A stretch of 64,000 nt of DNA, taken from Sipunculus nudus (lineage: Eukaryota; Annelida; Sipuncula; Golfingiida; Sipunculidae). Shown piece after piece: positions 36,979-48,602 of this stretch; positions within the stretch are counted from its first letter, which is position 1, and every line of letters starts with the position of its first letter. The DNA lies in contig CM049307.1 of the NCBI GenBank assembly GCA_026874595.1, forward strand, positions 20,065,079 through 20,129,078. Reading direction: 5' to 3'. The notes under the pieces are model-generated. The model was given only the letters and a program-made list of their open reading frames with translations. It did no database searches and was not told the DNA's origin. The translations under genes were made by a program, and so were the position numbers.

Positions 36979-39900
36979 ATGATGGAAGGTTTTATATATG
37001 TTGTGATGTTCGTTGGTCTGGCCAGTCTCAAGTTAGTATATACAACAGGTAAGACACCATGAACAGTATATCGTACAAGGTATGTGATAACAAGTGCCAT
37101 AGCCATGTGCTATTAACTTTTTCATGCTCCACATAAGTCCACGGTCGATCTGACCAATCGGTCTAAGAGTTTTCGCCCAAGGTCGATCGAATAATACGTA
37201 CCAGCAATCGGTCGGCATAATAATAATCAACAGCTTGGTCTCATAAGTAAATTTAGGAAAGAACTGTCAAAAAAGTTAAATGTTAAAACGTTTTGCTTAA
37301 CCTTGACAGAAATAAAAGCTAGCTATTCATATATCAATATTATGCATGTGATTTCTGGCCTGCTCTGTGTAACTGATCGAGGATTTGGGAAAATGAGGGG
37401 TGCAACCCAGGAGGACTAATGAAAAAATCTAAAAAAAAAAGATCCCAATGGGGGAAATCCCTGCTAAGAAAACGCTCATATATATACGTTTTTATATATA
37501 CGTCTCATATAAGATGAGAAAGGTTCTTATATATATATAAGTTGAGAATATATATATTGTCACGATGACTGGCGGACAACTCGATAAAACGACCGACGGA
37601 AGTTAAATAACCCCTCTGCGGCGGATATCCCGCTATTCACAACAACGTACTACTAGGTCAGCCAAATTGTTAAAATTATCCGCCAACAGACGCACAAAGG
37701 CCGGCATGTCAGTGCAGATGTACATCCTAACCGCAAATATGATTTCCTTCCGGTACAATTCGCACCAGTTTAAAATGTCCTTATTGTTACAGCAGGTATA
37801 GCCGTGACAATGAAACCAGGATCTATCATCAGGACACTTCACTGTGAGCTTATACATGGATATTGTCAACTGCAAAGTTTTTATTATATTTCTTATCATT
37901 ATGATGCGTTATAATGACGTTATTAACTAAATTTCTCCGAGCCCCCAAGTAATATTATTATTAAATAAATAAGTATTTTTAGTATAAACAAATACTATGT
38001 GATTATTGATTAATGATATTTGAACATTGCAGATAAAGTATGGTAAAATAAAACATAGGTCTATGCACATGATCAGCAACTTATAGATTGCTCCAATGTC
38101 TCCATATTAATGCCAATTGAAAAAAAATGCTACTAAATGGAACAAGGGGAATGCTCAATGCCCCCCCCCCCTTCACTCCATATATACGTGGATTGCCATG
38201 CATAGTATATTTGTGCACCAATGGACAACGAATAAACTTTTTGGCTTCGCCGCAAGTGATATACTATAATGCGTCGAACTCGCCTCAAATATCCGAGCGT
38301 AAAGGTATTCATCCATATACCAAGAATATTAAATTAAAAAAATGTAGTTTTGTATCTTCTAAATATTAAAAATGGTATCTGCCAATATTTCGTTCTGAAA
38401 CCGTTTGCTTAATCCAGTACACTACTGGAAACATACTTGCGCCGGTCGCGATTAGTAGCGTGAAACTTGAACGTAGCCCCGCCCCCCTCCCCAAACGTCG
38501 TGGATGTGCCGTGCAACTTCACAAATCAAGATTTTTAAAGCTTCCAATCGGTGTTCCACAACCTTCTACGTCCATGTTTTTCTTATTGTTTGGTAGTTGT
38601 CGCGCAAAACTGGACCTCGGGTCTCGCGTTCTCGTTATGTATAAACAGACACACTATGCAAGAGGCCTACTGTGTTTACTCACACATAACCATAACAATT
38701 TGCAAAATAGGTGATTAGGCGGTATAATTCCGTGAGCCTAGGTGGTTTTGGCACTTTGCTGAGAAACTGTTGTTACCAGCAGTGGCGGATCCAGAAATTC
38801 GAGAACAGGGGGGCGCTAATACTGGGTTGCCTTTTCATGGATATTATGAAAACTATATTCTTACGTTGTGGGTTTTTTTTGTTTGTTTTGTAAATGTAAT
38901 TTAAGCCTATAAAAATATATATATTTATTTTTTATTCCAATTATGGACCATGTTTTATTAAAAATAATTACAGGTAAATGGGGGAGGGTATGAGTGTGGT
39001 CTCCCCCTCCCATATTGGGAACATTTATGCAATGTAAAGAGGATATTTGAGGCACTTTTCACAAAAACATATGAATATTTTCTGTTCCTCAGAAGTTGTT
39101 CTTTTAAATGTCTTTGTAACGGAGTCCAACTGTAAAGCAGTTCAATACTTATATATATTTATATTTCTTCAAACTTTGGATATCAAATTTCAATCGTTTT
39201 CAACATGTTGATGTAAATGGCGAAAAGGCGCAATTACGTTTATATATAACTTGCAAAATATCATCTTTTAAATTTAATGCTTGTGGTAAAATAACTGATA
39301 TGTTGAAGTCTCGTTAAACTTTTTTTTTTACCGGCTTCTGTGGTCTCGGCTGCACAAAGGACTCAACAGAGCACAGACCGTGAGTTCGATTACCGATATC
39401 AGCAGAGGAGCCGTGAGATTGTTCACGGTCGACCACCGAGCGCTGTGTAGGCTAACGAGAAGGCTACTCATATGCAGACGAATGCGAATCGGGTGGGGGG
39501 GGGGGGATTCCTCGTTGTTATGATCTAGAACAGCGTAATAACGAAAAGACTCCCTCCCTCATTACAGAAATATTTCGATACTATATCCTAACGGAGTAAA
39601 TCACACAGTTGTTCAGTATCCAGTATTACCAAGTGACAGATGTATAATACTTTTCTCCAGGTTCGTCTCCAGCATGTAACCAGGTCTACCTCGGTAACAT
39701 TCACCTCCAGTACCCGCAGTATCTACATATGATGGGCATTTATGAAGCCCAGGAGCAGCAAAACGCAGAAAAACCTGTATACAAACATCAGACGCAACAG
39801 CAGTACCTGTTTTACGAGGAGATGGGGTTCTGGTTCGCTGGCCCGGTCGTTGGTGATCCCAAGCAGGCTGTCCTCAGAGTCCGCTCCTCGGCCGGGAGCC

Positions 39901-42900
39901 CTGACCAAATACTCAGGTATGTTTAAAATCTGGACCGGAGGCACATTGCAATGTCACGCTTTCAGTGGTTCGATTACAATTATGGGTCCTGTATGCACCC
40001 TAATGTTTCAGCCCAGAGAACCTTGCCATGCAAAGCAGCGGTTACACGAGAGAACGCCTGGGAAGGTTGTATTGTAAAACCGCTCATGAGGAGGATATCT
40101 CAGCGGGAGCAGTGAAGTCTTATCAGCTGCTGGTTTTCTACTTTGCACCAAGGAAGTCTTCACACACCCACCTCTGCTTTCCACAAAGGACTATACGTTT
40201 CCCCTAAATTATGTTTAATAGGTCAAAAGTGTCATTTATTGCAAGGCACGAGAGTTAAATGTAATTAAAGGAATTTAAAGAAAAAAAGCGATTCAGGTCA
40301 GATACTACACATTCATTTAATGATATGATTTATCTATTTTTTTTCACGGTTATGCCCATATAAAAATCTTTCAAACTGACAAAGAGTTGTTGGTTTATCT
40401 TTAAGGTACTGAGTAACTATTATATCCCGCAATCAAATTGGCTGAATACAAAATTTTCTTAGCAAACCCACCCCGGCATGCATGCTTATTGTCTCCTTTT
40501 GATTGTTTCGTTCTGTGTGTTGTTAAATATAATGCAAGTGTGTCTTTATATTATTACAAGACCGCTTTGCCGAAGGCCGATATTATTTTTCCAGGCGAAA
40601 ACACTTTATTTCATGCATTTATAAACAAATTTGCCTAATTCAATTTAATTTTCCTAGCGACTGGGGGCCGAACAGTCGTGGCAGGACGCGACTACACGGA
40701 CTCAGGTCGGTGTGTGCCGAGAATGACCACTTCCCATGTCCGTCAGGACGAGTCAAAGTAACCGGACTTTCAAAACGAAATCCACAGGCGGCCATCTTGG
40801 GGGAGTATCTGATAACGAACCAAACTCACAACTTCCGGCCCGTATACTACCAAGAGGGCGGAAATCAGCGACTTGTTTACAATGGCGTGTGGATGATAGG
40901 GACCAAGTTCTGGGCTTCTAAATACAGAGCGATAGCAGACGACAGGGCCAGGAGACCTGAGCTTATAGTGCGGCCCTGGCAGATTTATATGAATGAAGAG
41001 TTCCACCAGAAAAACAGGCTCAAAGTCAGATGTGTCGGTAGGGATCATGTGCAGACTTTTAAAAATCATTGTACATTTCATCGATCATGAGAAATACTAT
41101 AGGACAAGGTTGAGGATGTAAAATGTAGATTGATAGTTAGAATGGTAATTGCCACATATATACGGTTTATAAAGTTAATTATTTTTATTGTAACCCGCAA
41201 ATTTCTTTTTGTAATTATTTTCGCATATATTTTCCTAAAAATTTAAGTATGATACGAAATAAAACCCCAGAGGAAACATTTAAAAAAATATTTTTATATT
41301 ATATTAATATAATTATACCGGCTGCGATAATATTTTTCTGTCTGTCTTCCCTTTCTTTACCAGGTATACGTAACAAGACCTGCAGCGACGTGACGTGTCA
41401 GAACGGTGGGCTATGCGTGTCGCTTTCTGGAACCACGCTTTGTCAATGCCCAAACCCGTACCTGGGAGAGTTTTGTGAACGAAGTAAGTGTAGGGAACAT
41501 GTGGCACAAGCAGTCAGTCTCCCCGTGAGTCTTACCAACACTATATAAAATGATGGTGTGAGTGCGAAGACGCAGATTTTAAACTAGAAATATGCATTCT
41601 AATGATTACATAAACTGGTACCCCGCTCTATTATGGCACCGCTGCTCTAAGCCAATCATAGAAACGGGCGTACAACGCCATCTTCAGTACTCCCGGCTGA
41701 CTGGTTCCAACTCCAGTATGTTTTATATATGATAAAAATAAACATTTCGTTTGCTCAGAGAAATTTTCAAAAGTTGGCTGTACATTTCGTGAGACATTTA
41801 TGATTAGGTTAATAGATATTGGTAATAAACAAATGCCACGTACAGTGGAATATCAAAGATTCAGTATTTCGTATCATCCATAAATCAATCAGTCAATATT
41901 TGTGCAAAAGCTCATTTTTCAATATTTGGAAACTATAAATAACTGAAGAAAGTAATTTTATAAGAAATCTTCACGGATAACCAGCCATGATCGCGTGAAC
42001 GTCCATGACAATCGGTATGAGCGTGCATACTGGAGTTGGAACCAGTCTATAGGTTAGTCAGGTGTTGCAACTGGGAGTACCTAAGATGGCATTTTACGCC
42101 TGTCTCTATGTTTGGCTGAGGGCCATAATAGAGCAGGGTACCAGTCTAATGATTACAAGCCTCGGTCATGTGGGCATTCACTTATTCGGCCCATATTTCC
42201 AGGTTCATTCGTGCATGAGTGACTATACATGCATTTGTGAGTATTCCTCGATCATATTGCGGATCTACGCAAAAAGTGAATCGATTCTTTCATGTCCCTT
42301 TCCCAAATGCTCTGGTAATATCATGAAATTCTGGTTATGAGTGCGTGGGTTATGTTGTGAACAATGACACATTCAAACACACGCAATAAATCATATAATT
42401 AGCTTATAATAAACAAACGTGGGTCTTTAAATGGGCGTGTAACCCATTTCCGAATAATTTAAACCCAGGAAATGTGCAGGTAGCTTTAAGGCCCGCTTGG
42501 AGCCATTATGTTGTATGAACTTTCTGTATTAGGCACCAGATGGCACTATTTGAGGGACCAGGCAGTAAATCTTATTCTTGCATTTCCATAATGAATGTGC
42601 TGAAACCTTACAGCCAATCAGAAGGACTTTACAATCTGACCCTAATCTTATTTGTGACTTTGACCCTAATCAACATGTCATTTCTGGTTAGAAACTTGCA
42701 TAATATATTTCATTGACTCATTTGAGCAACCAAGTAAGGGTTCGTTGTTAGGGTTTGTTAACCAGAATGTGTTTGCTCGTTGTCAAAGAATGCGACAAAT
42801 AGTAATTTAAGACAGGGCTTTTTTTTTAAGAAAGCATGTAGTGTTCTCCGTCTCCGTAAGAAGACATCATTACAGCGTCTACCATCTAGTCATATCAATA

Positions 42901-44306
42901 TGACCGTATGAACTAGTTAATGATCTTTTGGTTCCTCTATCATTAAGTTATGTGGGCAAATAGGCCCTATATGACTATTTCGCTTCAGCAACACAGAGTT
43001 ATAATGATAAAATTGTCGGGTTCAGATAAAAAAAATGGATACTACTGGGAATAATAAAATTCATGCAGTTTATGCGGTTTTTTTTATTCCGGGAATGCAT
43101 CTCAGTGTATAGGATAACCAAAACACGATACATATAGTACGTGTTTTGGTTTTAACTAAATTGCATCATCAATTATTCACGGATAATTTATTGAAAATGA
43201 ATCAATACAACAAAAAATTTACATGTGTACAGTGAATACAGTGATCTTAAACATATCTGTAACCTTTTGCGCAGAAGTGGAGTCATATATGCTTTCACAA
43301 AAATATAGAGTACAGTTATGGATACAAATAATATCAGTACTGTTAAAACCATATTATAATAATAGTATATCAATGTAACCATGTTGCTGGAGAGACATAA
43401 AACACACTTATCTATTGATAAAAGTGGTTCTTAAAAACAGTTCGTTTTAGAGAAATGCTTTTTTATGTGCATCACTGCCGATTTTCTATTGCAATGATTA
43501 ACTTTTTCCTTTTAATATCATCAACTGAATCCGAAATGACTGACCTTTTCCTCTCTATTTTTTTAAATCTCTGAGAAGCTTTATCTTTAATCTGAAGAAA
43601 GAAAGATTGTCCTTTACATTTGCTATGATGGATATAATATCTAGCTTTTAACATACAATAATTAAGTTGTTTTTCGTTAAAATTATAGAATATACCAAAT
43701 ATTTTATCTTTCTCATCAAATCTGTGAGATGTCGAAAAAATACCATTCCACCAAAGTGTGAAATCATCCCAGAAAGATTTCACTTGTTTACATGTCGTGA
43801 ATAAGTTTTCTTCAATAATATTACAATATTTGCATATAGGTGAATCAATAATATTCATTGTGTGTAACCATTTGTTGTGAGTAATAATTCTAAGAATAAG
43901 TATATACTGAAAATCCTGAAGTTTTATTTCCTTTGTGCATGTATATGGAAAATAAAATATTTTCCTAAAATCTTCTCTTTGTAAAGGCATTTCTTCATTT
44001 CATTTTTCTAAGCATGTTGGTTTTTGGATTTTTAAACTGATAAAGTTATAATATGATATATTACTGGAACTGAAGGATGTTTATGCAGTTCTTACTTTTT
44101 CAGACACTGACTGTGGTGCGCCACCTGCTGTTCGTGGAGGAACACTGGCGCACTCTACAGGCCGCGGCTCGCACGATTTGGCGTTTTACCGGTGCCGTGG
44201 AGGGAGTCGTACCGCTGCTCTCTGTCAACCAGACCGGAAGTGGAGGGTTATCCAGGGGTGCACAGAAACATCGGATTCATCGGAGTCAGAAAGTGGAGAA
44301 TCTTAG
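36979..44306 (+). CDS. Secreted two-module/EGF/sushi protein, complete (342 residues)
   Basis: Exons 36979-37048, 39661-39916, 40658-41037, 41364-41483, 44104-44306. Phases agree and total 1029 nt. A signal peptide (MMEGFIYVVMFVGLASLKLV) precedes two related ~100-residue modules, each bounded by Cys (29-128 and 136-234). They share G-x-Y-(n)-(K/R)PVY-(n)-YL/LVY-(n)-W-(F/I)-(A)G-(n)-P-(n)-W. An EGF domain with six Cys (242, 247, 253, 262, 264, 273) follows, then a sushi domain (Cys 279, 306, 316, 328; Trp 322) and a Ser/Glu-rich tail. The frame for the last exon is DCGAPPAVRGGTLAHSTGRG, ending TAG at 44304. The module recalls uncharacterised repeats in extracellular proteins of marine invertebrates (from memory, not searched). 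With no membrane anchor it is likely an extracellular matrix, mucus or immune-type protein. Confidence 0.85.
37633..37885 (-). CDS. Possible Cys-rich coding exon, unidentified
   Basis: On the minus strand, CTTTGCAG precedes an open frame reading LTISMYKLTVKCPDDRSWFH, then a Cys-rich part (CHGYTCCNNKD, NWCELYRKE, YICTDMPAF) ending DLVVRCCE and TAG at 37633. Residue composition looks coding (eight Cys, few low-complexity runs) and an acceptor-like site opens it. No other exon of such a gene was found. It lies in the first intron of the EGF/sushi gene on the opposite strand. It could equally be a decayed gene or transposon fragment. Confidence 0.25.
38780..39010 (+). mobile_element. hAT-like terminal sequence, one end only
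   Basis: CAGTGGCGGATCCAG followed by a G-rich stretch (GGGGGGCGC) at 38780 is typical of the ends of hAT elements in marine invertebrates. No matching CGCCACTG end was found nearby, so the other boundary is unknown or lost. The given end coordinate is only approximate. Confidence 0.4.
39330..39510 (+). mobile_element. tRNA-derived SINE fragment
   Basis: ACCGGCTTCTGTGGTCTCGG at the start and GTGAGTTCGATTACCG about 60 bp on correspond to the head of the SINE at 46563 (ACCGGCTTCTGAGGCTCAGG, GTGAGTTCGAATCT). The A-box half is decayed and the B box (AGTTCGATT) is recognisable. It is followed by sequence ending in a G-run at about 39495. Confidence 0.45.
41611..42145. mobile_element. 535-bp inverted-repeat element (MITE-like) with 12-bp target duplication
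   Basis: The outer ends ACTGGTACCC(C/T)GCTCTATTATGG are inverted copies (41615 onward and ending at 42145). An inner inverted pair CATACTGGAGTTGGAACCAG lies at about 41700 and 42028. The 12-mer CTAATGATTACA flanks the element exactly on both sides (41599-41610 and 42146-42157). The arms are diverged in the middle. No transposase is encoded. It lies in intron 4 of the EGF/sushi gene. Confidence 0.8.
43442..43990 (-). mobile_element. L1/Tx1-like non-LTR retrotransposon, C-terminal ORF2 fragment
   Basis: The minus-strand frame contains TKEIKLQDFQYILILRIITH, NKWLHTMNIIDSPICKYCNI and NLFTTCKQVKSFWDDF, then a basic C-terminus. The pattern K-L-x-x-FQY-x-I-L-x-R-I-x-x-(T)NK-x-L, CxxC, (H/N)LF-x-x-C-x-x-(V)-x-x-FW is the cysteine/histidine region at the end of L1/Tx1 clade ORF2 proteins. 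Reverse transcriptase and endonuclease are absent. It sits antisense in intron 4 of the EGF/sushi gene. Confidence 0.8.
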
Positions 44307-44356
44307 ACAAGTCAGGAAAAAAGATCAGGAAACATAACAGACACTAGGGAATCCTG

Positions 44357-44362
44357 AATAAA
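44357..44362 (+). promoter_or_regulatory. Poly(A) signal of the EGF/sushi gene
   Basis: AATAAA 51 nt after the TAG stop at 44304-44306, the expected distance for a short 3' UTR. Confidence 0.6.
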
Positions 44363-44820
44363 CGTTAAATGATTCTAATGACGGTTTACTGAGATAAACA
44401 AGACAATTCCTCATCTGCGGGTGTTGTACTAGGTATAGAACAACATTACATTAATGCTCAGCAATTTTAGTTAACTATCACACGAGTAAGTTTGTGTGCA
44501 TTGTCTTCTTTTCGGTTTCTTCTATTCAAAACACATCGGGACCCACCTGTTATATCTACAGTTATAAATTCCTGATCAACTCTGTTCATGCCGTGTCAGC
44601 ACATATGACACTATTAGTTAGTAATGACGATATCTTTCTATTTGACCTCATTCAATGAAATAAATCCACCATTCTTAAGTCTCTTGCGTCTGTGTGCTTC
44701 ATGGTTCAGCAAGTTACATTGAAATGACAATATAACATTTATCTCCCCCCCCCCTTCGACTATTGTCTAAAGGCATCATGAAATAAAATATAATGTATTA
44801 AATATATAAATGAAAATTTA

Positions 44821-45956
44821 TTCTGGGTCGCTCATCCGCCGCGCTCTCCGTTCCACTACTTTATCTCATTCGCACGCAATAATATGTGGCTGGCACGTGA
44901 TAATCATCTCGTGCCCACGCGATAAATATAGATGGAGAGTACAATACGACCTATACCTTAAATCCTTAAGGTATGTTTCTCCACATTGGATTAAGATTAT
45001 GATCGGTTTCTTTGCAAAATCGACCCTAATAACACCCGCGGGCCGTGTTTGCTGAGAAAATGTGTGGGCGCGGGGGGGGGGGGGGGGGGAGGTTCAGGTA
45101 TACAGATATAACATATATGCTACATACTAAATTTTCATAATACTAGATGCATAATTCCAATATAATTGTGGGACGATCTGAGACGGATCTTATTTCGTAA
45201 TCGCTATTTAAAAACAAGTTTTATTCCCCGAAAGAGCAAGGGGACAAAAGGTGCTTGATGGGACCGACCACCTCCTCCTTAAAAGGTGAGGGGTACTCGT
45301 CGTCCTGTCCTCCTTTATCCTACAAGTAAAGTATCACGGCTGACACTTGTTGACTTTTGTTGTAAGCTTCCCATGGAGTCATTGCATGTGTTTTCCGTGT
45401 TCAGTACACCCGTAATCATACAACCCTAATACATAACCTAACCAGAAGATCTAAATGAAGATTTCCCGGGAAGAAAAAATACAAAGGGACAGATTATTTT
45501 AGCTTGTTTTTATATATTTAATACACAAGGTTTTACAAAACACTAACCCTTACCCTAAACCTAACACCCTAATCCTAAACAAACTTAATACAGTTTTCCC
45601 TGAACGAATACAAAGTTTTATATATCCGGATAAATCCAGAACCAAAGCAATGAAAGCCGCTGTAATATTACCTCAAAGAATTCGGCGTAAATGCACATGT
45701 AATTAGAATACATATAGACAATTTAATTTGCATTAACGCTCTGGCAAACATCAGACAACACACAACAGACATTCTTCTCCACATAAGAGCTTTAGCTAGA
45801 ATTGCATACTAACGCGATAATGGTCACGTGCGAATGTGATTATATCGCGTTCGAACGAGAAAATATCGCGTAGGAACGAGATACTATAGCGTGCGAACGA
45901 GATACTATCATGTGGGCACGCTATGAAAATAATTTGTAACTAAATACGAGCCACCG
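44821..45956. mobile_element. Second foldback-type element with TCTCGT/CGCGATA subterminal repeats
   Basis: At the left (44865-44930) and right (45808-45925) are inverted arrays of words such as CGCACGCGATAA, TCTCGTGC and CGAACGAGATACTAT. The right end reads CGAGCCACCG; its reverse complement CGGTGGCTCG resembles the ACGGTGGCT end of the 7661-8742 element. The left boundary (about 44821, TTCTGGGTCGCTC) is decayed and approximate. The interior includes a 19-base G-run (about 45071-45089) and AT-rich DNA, with no open frame of note. Confidence 0.5.
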
Positions 45957-46562
45957 AAGACAAAAGCCGTGTGTTACAAATAATTAAAAAGGACCCTGTA
46001 AAGAAAAAAAAATAAATATGATGTTGATCCAGATTTCCTCTAAAAATTAAACAGCTTGTTCTTTAGGTGTCATCGTTACCCTCCTCAAAGAACTTTTTTT
46101 GCGTGAACTTGCACCAAACAATCAAGGGTAAAACATAATACCTCTCGCCACCAAGTTAGGTAAAAAAAAAACAATATGGATCAGTGACAAAACAATGTAA
46201 ACATCTATGTCTGGCATAAAGGACAACGATATAATCCTCTTTCAGTGTCCATTTAATGTATAAAGTGTTTGAACCCAACAAGCACGAAATCCCATACACA
46301 TTCTCACATTATCTATTTAGGAGTGGCCTGTTCATTTTCTCTTCTGCTTCTAGGAAGCGCACCATGAGCAATACATGTGTGACTGGTGACGGCGCTTTAT
46401 AAGATCGGTTATTATCATTAAAGAGAGGGACTATGCATGTGCCTCAATATGTAACTATAATATTTTTATTAATATCTATATATAAAATATAATATTCAAA
46501 TGCGATTTTTAGAATTAGATTAACGGTTTAAAAACAGACCAATGTAATCAAATAAACAGACA

Positions 46563-46871
46563 GACCGGCTTCTGAGGCTCAGGAGTAGAGCATGTGACTC
46601 GAAGCCGGGAGATCGTGAGTTCGAATCTTTCGGGTGTTCCTCAGTGGTATGACCCAGCAATATGGACGATTAAAAACCAAGGGCCCGCAGTACAGTAGTC
46701 ACCAGGCCTGGTTAGCACAAGGATATACAATGAGAGGAAGCATTTGGTACTGTCCTGTCACATACTCCGAGACCGGAACGGAAATCTGCAGTTGTTCATA
46801 TACTTAGTTATGCTGGCATTAAAAAAATGAAGGCGGTTACCTCAAACCAAAAATATATTGAAATTTATAAT
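46563..46871 (+). mobile_element. tRNA-derived SINE with 13-bp target-site duplication
   Basis: The head resembles a tRNA. The A-box region GGCTCAGGAGTAGAGC (about 46576) is followed 40 bp later by B-box GAGTTCGAATCT (about 46617). It has a ~190-bp body and an A/T-rich tail (AAATATATTGAAATTTATAAT). The exact 13-mer AAATAAACAGACA flanks it (46550-46562 and 46872-46884), as expected for LINE-mediated retrotransposition. Not a functional tRNA: the cloverleaf arms do not close. Confidence 0.8.
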
Positions 46872-46940
46872 AAATAAACAGACAATGTCTTGAACATGGA
46901 AAGTTTGAGTCAGAGAACGTACTTTCTAACACGTTTATAA

Positions 46941-47125
46941 GAACTACGTACGTGAATCACCAGCTGTGGTACACGCGCGAGTATTCGATAATTACGTTCT
47001 CTTATGCAATACGGTTTGTTGGCGGAGACATTTGCGTATATGTGTTTAGAACTACGTACGTGAATCACCAGCTGTGGCACACGCGTGAGTATTCGATAAT
47101 TACGTTCTCTTATGCAACACGGTTT
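46941..47125. repeat. 108-bp direct duplication, interrupted by a transposon
   Basis: GAACTACGTACGTGAATCAC and the following ~85 bp occur at 46941 and 47049 with few differences. The second copy stops at CGGTTT where the hAT-like element begins; its continuation (GGTTTGTTGG..GGAGACATTT) resumes at 48603. Confidence 0.85.
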
Positions 47126-48602
47126 CAGGGGCGTATTCATAGGGGGGCACAAAGGCGCGCGCGCGCCCCCCCCCCCCTATTTCTGCTAACACTTATGCCA
47201 GTCAACCACTTGCAAGTGTTATGTTTGTTAAATCATATTTATTTTATGTTCGATTATTTAAGTATACACACTTAGATAAAATATTTCATATAAGTCATAA
47301 ATTTGTTCATGTTTCTCTATGCTCGAGTTAGGTAACGCTAGTCCCATATGGAAAAGAAAGAACAAATGCTTAGCAAGATATTGTCTGTAATGTAATTATA
47401 GATATATATCATATATAATAATGTATATTTATTAACAGTTCTTAAGGTTCCTATTGATAAAAAATAAAACTATTTTTGTTGTATTAGTTGAACTTTTGTG
47501 AAGAAAGAACAAAAGCTTAACAAGATATTGTCTGAAATGTAAATGTAAAGAGCACCAGACTTTGAAAATTTCTAAAATAAATCTAAACAGTGAATGGATT
47601 ATATACTTACACATTTCTCTCATGTTTTTTACTATCTCTCTTTTCTATTTTGTTTGTGTGCAGAAGTGAATTCTCCAAACCCTATGATTGTTCTTTAAGA
47701 TCAAGGTGGATGGCCAAAACTGTTTATCCATGCAAGCTATTTGTATTTTCACTATGCCTCACTTTTTTAAAATTATTTACCCTAGAATACACCAAGTGAC
47801 TTTTGTAAAGCTTCCGGTTTCTTGATTCTGGGGTAATTAAAATCAACTCTAAATACCCAGTTACTGTCAATGGAGCGGGATGGCGGGGCTTGATGTTTGA
47901 AAGCTGCATTTTCAATAATAATATAAACCTGAAAATGGCATGTAAATAACAGTCAATGAGTATTTTTCACTTCTAATATTGTTTGTGTTTATGTACTTAA
48001 ATTTCTTCAGGTCAGACTATCTTTATCACTGTTTAACTCCAACTGGCTCTGGTTCGAACTGAATTGCTGCAAAAATAATTTATCTACGACAGACCAATAT
48101 TATGGAATTCATAATCAGAAGCCTCACATGAAAAATAGATGCACTCACCTTTGACAGGTTCAGTGACATATAAAGCGTTAGTTAATTTCAGTTTTTTTAC
48201 AAAACTGTACACTTATTGATGCATGTATATTTCTGTTGTTCAAAAAATGCATTTTATATAGATAAGGGCCTCATGGTTAACATAATTAACAAATTAAATT
48301 GGATACCTTACGAAATTACTAATAATAATCATAATAATAATGCACGAACTAACAATATTCGATAAATTTAGAAGGAGACAGTTTTAAAGCCACGCAGTGC
48401 GTTCAAACAAGTTTTAATATGCATGTTGCCTACTAACAGGGCTTTGTGGAACATCAATATAATATAAAAATGATTTATTAGTATACATATATATATATAT
48501 ATAAATATATATATAAATGACATGTCTAAAAGACGCAGAACAGCCCCCTTCCCGACTTGAGGGCTGCGCCCCCTCTATTTTCAAAACCTGGATACGCCAC
48601 TG
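47126..48602. mobile_element. Non-autonomous hAT-like element (1477 bp)
   Basis: The left end is CAGGGGCGTATTCATAGGGG. The right end, read in reverse, is CAGTGGCGTATCCAGG. These inverted ends match the CAG-x-GGCG-x-AT-CCAG style of hAT elements. The target is known from the duplicated sequence around it: GGTTT is present on both sides (47121-47125, 48603-48607). That is shorter than the 8 bp usual for hAT, so the duplication may have decayed or the class may be wrong. No transposase frame lies inside. Confidence 0.65.

Noticed and set aside
44077-44337. Basic open frame of 86 codons ending near 44337
   Set aside because: It is an out-of-frame reading of the last exon of the EGF/sushi gene. 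The spliced frame gives a sushi domain with four Cys and Trp.
45540-45590. Interstitial telomere-like CCCTAA repeats
   Set aside because: Only a few degenerate, irregularly spaced CCTAA words; no true tandem array.
46563-46640. Functional tRNA gene
   Set aside because: The A and B boxes are present but the acceptor and anticodon arms do not pair, and it continues into a SINE body with target duplication.
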